Part shown: positions 19,545 to 26,238 of the stretch, one piece after another
How positions within the stretch are numbered: the stretch's first letter is position 1
Layout: the number at the start of each line of letters is the position of its first letter
Assembly: GCF_007752345.1 (NCBI RefSeq)
Contig: NZ_CP036299.1
Location: forward strand, 2,247,001-2,311,000
Origin: Planctopirus ephydatiae
GTDB lineage: Bacteria; Planctomycetota; Planctomycetia; Planctomycetales; Planctomycetaceae
Direction of reading: 5' to 3'
DNA: 64,000 nt
Notes under the pieces: generated by a model
Told to the model about the DNA's origin: nothing
Databases searched by the model: none
The model's input: the letters and a program-made list of their open reading frames with translations, nothing else
Made by a program: the position numbers and the translations under genes

Positions 19545-21404
19545 ATGTCAGCCAGCCTGATTATCACCTGTCCCGCCTGTCAGCGGGAACTGAAGATTCA
19601 TGATCGTCGTATGCTGGGCCGGAAAGGGAAGTGCCCTAAATGCCAGCATGTCTTCGTGATGGAAGAACCACCAGAGGTGGTGTTAGAAGCCGTTGATGAG
19701 ACTCAAGCGGCTGAACGCAACCGCCCTGCAGCTTCTGTGGCTGCTCAGGCAGAACAGATGATCCAGCCAACGGGATTTCCTGGAGGATTTCATGGTCTTG
19801 AAGTCGAACCGACTTCGATTCGCTCGATCAAGTCGAAGCGTAAGCCCAAAAGTCTCGTGAACCGTTTAGTCGGTCCGATCCTGGCGCTTGCTGTAGTGGC
19901 TGGCGGTGGTGCCCTCGCTTATGTTTCATTCGGGTCTTCCGCTGTCGGAAAGCCAGCAGCTTTCTCGCCCAATCCCGCCGAGTTACAGCCGGCTGTGAAT
20001 CTTACAGCGGCCTCTCCTGTGGCTGCTCCAAAATTTACAATTGACTCCATCGAGTTTCAGCCACCAACAACGAAGCAGCCTCTCGTGCTCCGTTATGTCC
20101 CTGCGGGAACACGAGTGATTGTCCATTTGCGTCCCGCCGATCTGTGGAAAGCGAACACTCTGGAAGAAGAAGTTCGCTACTCATTAGGGCCCATTGCCGA
20201 GTTCGCTGCGGCACAGATCAAGCTGTACTCTGGAGTAGAACCTGCCAACGTGGAACAGGCCACGTTCTGTCTGATACCCACACAGCGTGGCATGGCCCCC
20301 AGTGTGGCTGCCGTCTTTACTTTCGTGGAGCCGATTAAGAAGAGCGACTTTCTCGAAAAGTACGGCGGTCAGCGCGATGACACGAATGGGTATCCGATCT
20401 ATCTCACCGATAAATTAGGCTACCTGCTTTCCAGTGATGCCAAAACCATGGCCATTGCTCCGATTGAACTCGCCCCCGAGATGGCCCAGGCTTCGACCAA
20501 TCCCAATCCGACGATTGGCGGGATTGAAGAATTGCTGCCGGTGCTCGATTCCAGTCGGCAGATGACGGTTGTGTTTGAACCTCTGGCTGTCAGGCTCGAT
20601 GCCGAATTTCTGGTGCCAGCCCCCGCCCGCCCGATGCTCGACAAAATGCTGGACTGGCTGGGTGATGATGTCGAAGCGGCCGCATGGAGCTTGCATTTGA
20701 GCGAAAAAGGCTTGTTCTCGCACATGTGGCTGAGAAACTCGAATGTCATTCAGCCCAATCGGCTGGCCAAGCTGATCGATCAGAAACTGGACGCGTTGCC
20801 GCAGATTTTTTTGAGTGCCGTTCAGTCCATGTCACCGCGCGAGATGGGTAAGCGTCAGTTAATTGGCCGATTTCCAGCGATGGCCAGAGCCTTCAGTATG
20901 GCCAGTCGAACCAAAGTCGGCTCGCATCATGTCGAAGTCATTACACCCTTACCCGAACGGGCGGCACCCAACCTGGCGCTGGCAGCACTTTTGGCGTGGG
21001 ATGAATCGACCCGCACTGATTTCTCGCGTAAACCTGCAGCCCAGACCATGGCACAAACGAACGCTCCAGCAACAGGCCCCAAACTCCCTGAGGCTTTGAG
21101 TAAAGTGATTGATGTTGATTTCCGGCGAACGCCTCTCCAGGAAGCATTTGCCTACGTAGCCGATGAGTTGAAGATCACCATCGATATCGATGGTGATGCT
21201 CTCAAACTTTCGGGTTACACCAAAAACATGCCTCAAGAGTTTCAGTTGAATCAGGTGAGTGCCAACAAAGCCCTCGCTGAAATCCTGAAAAAGTACGACA
21301 AAATGTGCCTGGTGATTGATCAGAAGCAGAATCGAGTCCTGGTAACGACCTATCCTGTCGCGGAAACGCAAAAGCTGACCCCTTATGTGTTTCCCAAGGA
21401 GTAA
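19545..21404 (+). CDS. Membrane-anchored zinc-ribbon protein with STN-like C-terminus
   Basis: The function is not known. The 619-aa product starts at the ATG at 19545, with GAAGGA 10 nt upstream. Residues 9-33 form a zinc ribbon, C9-x2-C12 and C30-x2-C33 (ITCPACQREL, KCPKCQHVF). One membrane segment lies at about 110-135 (LVGPILALAVVAGGGALAYV). A large non-cytoplasmic region of beta-rich, PilZ-unlike sequence follows. Residues about 525-610 (RRTPLQEAFAYVADELKI, FQLNQVSANKALAEILKKY) resemble the secretin/TonB short N-terminal (STN) fold. The next gene, 110 bp downstream, has the same overall plan. I infer a cytoplasmic zinc ribbon tethered to an outward-facing domain; the partners are unknown. 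Confidence 0.82.
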   Translation: MSASLIITCPACQRELKIHDRRMLGRKGKCPKCQHVFVMEEPPEVVLEAVDETQAAERNRPAASVAAQAEQMIQPTGFPGGFHGLEVEPTSIRSIKSKRKPKSLVNRLVGPILALAVVAGGGALAYVSFGSSAVGKPAAFSPNPAELQPAVNLTAASPVAAPKFTIDSIEFQPPTTKQPLVLRYVPAGTRVIVHLRPADLWKANTLEEEVRYSLGPIAEFAAAQIKLYSGVEPANVEQATFCLIPTQRGMAPSVAAVFTFVEPIKKSDFLEKYGGQRDDTNGYPIYLTDKLGYLLSSDAKTMAIAPIELAPEMAQASTNPNPTIGGIEELLPVLDSSRQMTVVFEPLAVRLDAEFLVPAPARPMLDKMLDWLGDDVEAAAWSLHLSEKGLFSHMWLRNSNVIQPNRLAKLIDQKLDALPQIFLSAVQSMSPREMGKRQLIGRFPAMARAFSMASRTKVGSHHVEVITPLPERAAPNLALAALLAWDESTRTDFSRKPAAQTMAQTNAPATGPKLPEALSKVIDVDFRRTPLQEAFAYVADELKITIDIDGDALKLSGYTKNMPQEFQLNQVSANKALAEILKKYDKMCLVIDQKQNRVLVTTYPVAETQKLTPYVFPKE

Positions 21405-21514
21405 CTGACTCCTTGAACATGTCGTTAAGTAATTTTTACTCAAGGCGTTAGCGTCTCTTGGACTGAGCGTATTGATTTTCGATCTGGCGAAACTTTGTTG
21501 ATCTGGTGGGCTCA

Positions 21515-23275
21515 ATGCCATTTCCTGCCTGCCCTAAGTGCCTGGCTCCGATTCGTATTCGTGATCGGAAGTTTGTCGGTCGGGAGATTCCCTGCCCAAG
21601 CTGTGCTGCGCACATTGTGCCGCTCGTGACTGGGCACGATGAATGGCAAGTCATCCTTCCCGAGGAGTACGCGAGACAATCCGCAGCGACAAGCAATTCA
21701 GCGAAATCGAATCTGGAAAAGCAAACGACAGGGGTGCATGCGTCAACAGGCCCGGCAATCGTCAAACCACTGGGGGCAAATACGCTGCGTGCAGGCGGCC
21801 GGCAGTTGAAAGCACCTTCGCCCTTTGTCATGGCCTGGATTGGTTCGGGAGTTATCACGTTTTGTATCGTGATGGTTATTGTGCAGTCCTTTTCGCGTCG
21901 GGATCACCAGGCCCGCGAGTTAGTGACTCAGCAACCGAATGAAAGCTCACAGCAACAGCCTGTCCAGCCAATTGAGAATTCCGATCCCGGTCAAACAACG
22001 GGTGAAAAGGAACTCGTGCCACAGCCACTTCCTGCCTCGCATGAGAAGCTGGCTGGCCTGGGACAGTGGCTCTCTGGCGAACTCGCCAGCCAGGGAGCCT
22101 TTCCTGCTGCCACCACTGGTAAGAGTGAGAACCCGGAGGAAGCCTGGGGTTGGTTGAACCGATACGTCGCTCAGACTCAGCCGACGATCGTGCCACCACC
22201 TTTTGAAGGTTCATGGCGCGGCCCGACTCACGATCGATTCGTGCGTCGTCGCATGAATTCCCTCTTGATCAATGAGCAGGAGGGCCTCATTGGCGGTGAT
22301 GGATATCCAGCGACTCAACTGGTCGGTGTGGCGGGAGTCGGCATCGATGGCCCCCACTTACCTGCCAGTTCAGAGTATGCGGGGATATTTGCGTACGGTC
22401 GAACGACCCGTCAGCGCGACATTCTCGATGGATTGAGCCAGACGGCGATGGTCGCTTCCGTGAAAGAAGATCTTGCCTCCTGGGCCAGCGGAGGCAAGGG
22501 GGGTATTCGTTCGCTGACAGCAGCACCTGTGATAGATGGGCCGGACGGGTTTGGAATTGTCGGGCAATCGGGACAATTGCTCCTCATGGCGGATGGAAGT
22601 GTCAAGGAGCTCACCAATGCGGCAGATCCAGTCATCATGAGGCGAATGTTCACGATGGCTGAGGGAATTGATCTCGCGGAGGCTGCCTCTCCGGATGCTC
22701 CACTTTTTCCCGCCAGAGCCGCATCTCGTCAGACCATGCCCATGGCAGATCCTCCCGGCGGCAGTGAATCTGTGGCTGACAGTCATTCTTCAGCTCCAAC
22801 CGGGATCAGTCCAGAAAAGGATGATCCTGCTGCTGAAAAACCGAATGGCAAAGTCGAAAAATCCTCAACGGGCGAAGTAGTCGCTCCACCTGCGGCTCAG
22901 GCTCCCTTGCCGCCCGCGATGGTCGTACAGAAACAGGATTTAAAGATCAATCTGGGATTGTCGCTCCAGAGATTTCGGACGGATGAACCTGTCGCTCGCC
23001 GACGGTTGGTGAAGTCAGCCGCTGATCTTCTGGGGGCTCCAGTCATTACTCCAGAGGGACCTCTCCCGGCAGAACTCGTGGAGATTCTTGATCAGAAGAT
23101 CACCATCGATCTCGAAAAAGTTTCGATCGAGAATCTGCTCCATGAGATCTTTCGCGATTCTCAGGCCCGGTGGAGTCTTCAGGATGGTCAATTACTGATT
23201 CAGCTCAGCAGTGAGGTCGTCCCAGGCCCGCCACCGGCAACGGGGGGAGAACCTCGCGAAGTGGCGGTTCCATAA
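21515..23275 (+). CDS. Membrane-anchored zinc-ribbon protein with DUF1559-like and STN-like parts
   Basis: A 586-aa product from the ATG at 21515 (MPFPACPKC); an in-frame GTG at 21506 is also possible. The N-terminal zinc ribbon uses C6, C9, C27 and C30. One membrane segment lies near 107-128 (MAWIGSGVITFCIVMVIVQ). The middle region has DUF1559-type features of planctomycete pseudopilin-like proteins: SLLINEQEG, ILDGLSQTAMVASVKED and LLLMADGSVKELT. A low-complexity linker at about 390-465 leads to an STN-like C-terminus (ITIDLEKVSIENLLHEIF, RWSLQDGQLLIQL). It shares ribbon, membrane segment and C-terminal type with the preceding gene, so the pair probably acts together. The biochemical role is unknown. 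Confidence 0.8.
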   Translation: MPFPACPKCLAPIRIRDRKFVGREIPCPSCAAHIVPLVTGHDEWQVILPEEYARQSAATSNSAKSNLEKQTTGVHASTGPAIVKPLGANTLRAGGRQLKAPSPFVMAWIGSGVITFCIVMVIVQSFSRRDHQARELVTQQPNESSQQQPVQPIENSDPGQTTGEKELVPQPLPASHEKLAGLGQWLSGELASQGAFPAATTGKSENPEEAWGWLNRYVAQTQPTIVPPPFEGSWRGPTHDRFVRRRMNSLLINEQEGLIGGDGYPATQLVGVAGVGIDGPHLPASSEYAGIFAYGRTTRQRDILDGLSQTAMVASVKEDLASWASGGKGGIRSLTAAPVIDGPDGFGIVGQSGQLLLMADGSVKELTNAADPVIMRRMFTMAEGIDLAEAASPDAPLFPARAASRQTMPMADPPGGSESVADSHSSAPTGISPEKDDPAAEKPNGKVEKSSTGEVVAPPAAQAPLPPAMVVQKQDLKINLGLSLQRFRTDEPVARRRLVKSAADLLGAPVITPEGPLPAELVEILDQKITIDLEKVSIENLLHEIFRDSQARWSLQDGQLLIQLSSEVVPGPPPATGGEPREVAVP

Positions 23276-23353
23276 GTTGACGGACTTTTTGCGATGGGTG
23301 CTCATTAATCAATCGAGGATCCGCAGCACAGATTGAGTACTCAAAGGTTGATT

Positions 23354-23728
23354 ATGGAACTGGACGATACGATCTGCTTTTGTTTCCATATTACCAAACG
23401 GAAGGTGATGAACTTTATTCGTGTTCACCGCCCCCGTGTGGCCAGTCAGGTCAGTGAATGCGGAGGTGCAGGGACGGGTTGCGGCTGGTGTCGTAAGTAT
23501 CTCAAAAGGTACTTTGACGAGTCACAAGGGCGCATGCCCGCGACATCGGGTGGACTTGATGCCCACACAGAAGAAGCCCCGGAAATCACCCTCGAAGAGT
23601 ATGCGACCTCTCGTGCGGCCTATATCCGGGCAGGTCACGGAAAACCGGCGGCAGGTGCCATCCCATTGCCAGGCGTCACCACAGAACCAACTCTTCAGCA
23701 GCCATCCGATCCGGAATCGCCTGAGTAG
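23354..23728 (+). CDS. BFD-like [2Fe-2S]-binding protein
   Basis: A small iron-sulfur protein resembling bacterioferritin-associated ferredoxin. From the ATG at 23354 (AAAGG six nt upstream) it is 124 aa. The cysteine pattern is C8-x-C10, then C43-x2-C46, with 32 residues between the pairs as in BFD domains; an extra C36 is present. The BFD-like part covers the first 55 residues. The remaining 70 are Pro/Ala/Glu-rich and appear disordered, which is unusual for the family. No ferritin or nitrite-reductase gene is nearby, so the electron partner is unknown. A copy of the palindromic intergenic element follows 47 bp after the stop. Confidence 0.8.
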   Translation: MELDDTICFCFHITKRKVMNFIRVHRPRVASQVSECGGAGTGCGWCRKYLKRYFDESQGRMPATSGGLDAHTEEAPEITLEEYATSRAAYIRAGHGKPAAGAIPLPGVTTEPTLQQPSDPESPE

Positions 23729-23775
23729 CTGATCGATTTTCTTGTTTAGATTCCACGATTCGATCTCGCTTTATG

Positions 23776-23807
23776 TGCCATGCTTGCGGCTCGGAGCAAG
23801 CATGCTT
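23776..23807. repeat. Palindromic intergenic element, copy 1
   Basis: A 32-nt element with a 9-bp stem, CATGCTTGC at 23779-23787 and GCAAGCATG at 23796-23804, and an 8-nt loop. It is identical over 32 nt to the copy at 59821 and a divergent copy lies at 63621. It sits between convergent gene ends. Confidence 0.85.
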
Positions 23808-23846
23808 AATCGACCTTCGACGGGCCGTTGATTTCCCGGCTGAGTA

Positions 23847-24266
23847 TCAGTCGGTTTTGACTTCGATCTTCCTGGGGATCGCCTTCGTCGCGCGAGGGAG
23901 GAAAACCTCCAGCACTCCGTGGGCGAGTCTGGCTGTGATTTTCTCGTGGTCAACTTCGTCATTGAGAATAAATGATCTCAAAAAGTGCCCGATGGGATAC
24001 TCCTGATGGAGAGTCTGGACCCCTTCCAGCCATTGAGTCTGGACACGACCGTAGAGTGTTAAACGGTTATCCTGGACTTGCAGCTCTAATGTCTCCAGTG
24101 TGACGCCTGGCAAGTCCGCTAGCAGAATGAGGCCATCCGGCCGTTCGAAAATATCAATGGGCGGTGTGAAGACCACTTGTTGTTCGACCGGCTGCTCAAT
24201 AGCGGCATCTCCAGGGTTACGAATTGATGCTCGACCGGGCGGAATCTCGGGTTGCTCAGCTCTCAT
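23847..24266 (-). CDS. Hsp20/alpha-crystallin family small heat-shock protein
   Basis: An ATP-independent holdase that binds unfolding proteins. The 139-aa product has an alpha-crystallin domain at about 35-130 (IFERPDGLILLADLPGVTLETLELQVQDN, ARLAHGVLEVFLPRATKA). The short N-terminal arm has no hydrophobic stretch. The C-terminus ends in KIEVKTD after PRKI, with no classical I-x-I beyond it. Its start overlaps the 3' end of the upstream hsp20 gene by 11 nt, which implies translational coupling. The two may form hetero-oligomers. Confidence 0.92.
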   Translation of the reverse strand: MRAEQPEIPPGRASIRNPGDAAIEQPVEQQVVFTPPIDIFERPDGLILLADLPGVTLETLELQVQDNRLTLYGRVQTQWLEGVQTLHQEYPIGHFLRSFILNDEVDHEKITARLAHGVLEVFLPRATKAIPRKIEVKTD

Positions 24267-24813
24267 GAGATTCCCTTTCCTTGGGTTCTATCAATCCAGA
24301 GACCTGACCTGGCTCAGTCGCAATTCTCCGGGCCGGTGTGGGAATCGCTTCTGGGACCGACTCGACGGGAGGAGGATTTTCGGCAACAGCCGTGACCGTA
24401 ATTTGCCTTGCCGGCTTGGGAGGCACTTTGGGCAGACGAATCAGGAGCACTCCATTTGAAAACTGTGCCGAAACCGCTTCTTCACGAATACCATCGGGGA
24501 GCTTGAGAGTACGCTGCCATTTGCCGCGAGGTCGTTCCTGCCGGCGAAAGGCTTCGTCGGGAACACCTTCCGGGCCCAGGTGCCGTCCTTTCAGCGTGAG
24601 GGAGCCTTCGTTGACGCTGATATCCAGTTCTTCGAGACGAATTCCGGGCAACTCTGCAGTGATCAGCAGTTGGTCAGGAAGTTCATACAGGTTCACAGCA
24701 GGGTAATGTCTGACAACGCGCAGTCCTTGAAGAACACCAGCGAGCAGGGAGTCGACCTCCTGCTCGAAGTTCTCCATGGCCTGCCAGGCATTTCCCCATC
24801 GAAAGATGGCCAT
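24256..24813 (-). CDS. Hsp20/alpha-crystallin family small heat-shock protein
   Basis: The first gene of an Hsp20 pair. AGGAG lies 9 nt before the ATG at 24813. The 185-aa product starts MAIFRWGNAWQAMENFEQEVD. Its alpha-crystallin domain runs from about 40 to 135 (LPDQLLITAELPGIRLEELDISVNEGSLTLKG, SAQFSNGVLLIRLPK). A Pro-rich tail of roughly 50 residues includes the overlap with the next gene. I saw no CIRCE element (TTAGCACTC-type inverted repeat) upstream, so HrcA control is not supported by sequence. A sigma-32-like promoter was not evident either. Confidence 0.92.
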   Translation of the reverse strand: MAIFRWGNAWQAMENFEQEVDSLLAGVLQGLRVVRHYPAVNLYELPDQLLITAELPGIRLEELDISVNEGSLTLKGRHLGPEGVPDEAFRRQERPRGKWQRTLKLPDGIREEAVSAQFSNGVLLIRLPKVPPKPARQITVTAVAENPPPVESVPEAIPTPARRIATEPGQVSGLIEPKERESHES

Positions 24814-25369
24814 ATTGCTTTACTCCTGAATCAACATCAAATCTCCGAAGACGCAACTGACATGCCAGTCCGGTGTGATTCATTCCCTTAATCTTTGAAT
24901 TGACACAAAGGTATTCAGGAATTTGAGTTATAGAGCAAGACCAGATTCAGGGCGCAAATGCGGAACAAGGGCTTTGGCGGTGGAAAATGGAATTAGGCGC
25001 GAAATCATCTGCCACTATGGCAGGTTCTGATCAATACTCAATTTCGCGTCCTCACCGGTCTGACCCATGCCAGACTGATCCATGCCAGATTCGAGGGAAA
25101 TCGCCCGCACTCAAACGAGGGAAATCTTCCCCTTCTCGAAGTTGTACAGTCGGGTGACCGACAAATTCACTCAACTTTTCAACGTGGTGCTGAAGCCAGG
25201 ATTCATCAATGACGTTTGCTGAATGGAAGCCTCACGGGGTAACATCTTTAAAGTCATTGAAATGATTCGCCGCAGGGGCTTGAGCCATCGCCTTGAAAAA
25301 GCGTTGATGGAGTGTAGGCCCTGGGCGAGAGTGACTTTTATCTCCAACTTACAGCCTGAGGATGACACC
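24814..25369. other. Intergenic region between divergent hsp20 and usp, with tandem repeats
   Basis: The part before 25370 includes a 49-codon in-frame extension of usp that I regard as non-coding. Two 15-bp direct repeats abut at 25060-25074 and 25075-25089 (CTGAYCCATGCCAGA, one mismatch). A second pair, CGAGGGAAATC, lies at 25092-25102 and 25116-25126. Both could be operators. A TTGACA at 24900-24905 has no -10 at 16-18 nt. Confidence 0.5.
25060..25126 (+). repeat. Two pairs of short direct repeats upstream of usp
   Basis: Adjacent 15-bp repeats (25060-25074, 25075-25089; 14 of 15 identical) are followed by an 11-bp repeat pair (25092-25102, 25116-25126; identical). They lie 245-310 bp before the chosen usp start. 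Confidence 0.7.
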
Positions 25370-25858
25370 GTGAAACTGCTGCTTTGTGTCGATGCATCGG
25401 GATCATCAGACCGAGCGATCTCCCGCGTGACTGAACTTGGTTTAGGTCACTCCAAGTCAAACTCAGTGACACTTTTTACCGTTTGCGAATCACTTCCTGA
25501 GCATGTCTTCGAGATCAGCGAAAAAGTGGGCATGCACGCCAAAGAGCTTGCCTCAGCATGGTCTTTGAAGTCGCGATCTGCAGGGGAACAGGCGTTGGCT
25601 CAAGCGAAGGCCAAGCTGCTGGAGAGTGGTCTGCCGGAATCAGCCATCCATATCAAGCTGTGCGTCGCTGATGCCACTCCTGAGTCTCGCCAGGTGGCAG
25701 CCGCTGCCAGCCTGATCGAAGAGATGACCAGCGGGAACTACGACCTGGTGGTCATTGGTCGGCGTGGTGCCAAACATCTCTCCGAAAACCTGATTGGCAG
25801 TGTCGCTGATAAGGTGATTCGAGCCGCTTCAGGTCGAAGTGTCTTGCTCGTCGATTAG
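25370..25858 (+). CDS. Universal stress protein (UspA family)
   Basis: A cytoplasmic stress protein of the UspA alpha/beta fold. I chose the GTG at 25370 (VKLLLCVDASGSSDRAI) because GAGGA lies seven nt upstream and this is where the family begins. An ATG at 25223 would add 49 residues with no family similarity. The 162-aa product has the first-strand D (LCVDAS) and the C-terminal nucleotide-loop-like VVIGRRGAKHLSENLIGSVADKVIRAASGRSVLLVD. This resembles the ATP-binding G-x2-G-x9-G-S/T pattern of the MJ0577 type, with some spacing differences. Proximity to the hsp20 pair suggests a small stress-response locus. The regulator is unknown. Confidence 0.85.
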   Translation: MKLLLCVDASGSSDRAISRVTELGLGHSKSNSVTLFTVCESLPEHVFEISEKVGMHAKELASAWSLKSRSAGEQALAQAKAKLLESGLPESAIHIKLCVADATPESRQVAAAASLIEEMTSGNYDLVVIGRRGAKHLSENLIGSVADKVIRAASGRSVLLVD

Positions 25859-26238
25859 ACTTCGTTGCGACTCCCAGATCTTTTGTGCCTCGAACGAGTG
25901 GCTTTCGGCCATGAATGGCGTGGTGTTTACGTTGCAGGGTGTGTCCCATTTGATTCAAGTGGAATCGATAGAACACAACCGACCTCATACCACTGGGTGC
26001 CAGCGGCTTCTCGTGGAAGCAGAACCATGTGAAATTGAGTCGACAATGTTGTTGTCTTCTCGCTTTCACATGGTTCAAGGCATAAAATGACTTTGGATCT
26101 TATTTAACAGGCGTACTGGTGCTGAAAATGTCGTCAAACCATCGTCTGGTTTCCAATCGCTGATCCTTTCCTGTATTGCGGATGATATTCCGCATGGCAC
26201 CTCTCTGGTGCCAGGTCACCACGCTGAAAGATTCTGCT
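25859..26238. other. Intergenic region containing a long hairpin
   Basis: No gene is supported. The main feature is the 55-nt hairpin at 26022-26076, listed separately. The frame of the following gene opens at 26176, but the zinc-ribbon start at 26239 is preferred. Confidence 0.45.
26022..26076. other. 55-nt hairpin with 13-bp perfect outer stem
   Basis: GAACCATGTGAAA (26022-26034) pairs perfectly with TTTCACATGGTTC (26064-26076). An inner 5-bp stem (GACAA 26042-26046 with TTGTC 26052-26056) lies inside the loop. No T-run follows on the plus strand, so a simple terminator is not indicated. Confidence 0.6.

Noticed and set aside
24900-24935. TTGACA followed by TATAGA as a promoter
   Set aside because: The gap is 23 nt, outside the usual 16-18.
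25223-25369. N-terminal extension of the universal stress protein
   Set aside because: It has no family similarity, and a better ribosome site supports the GTG at 25370.
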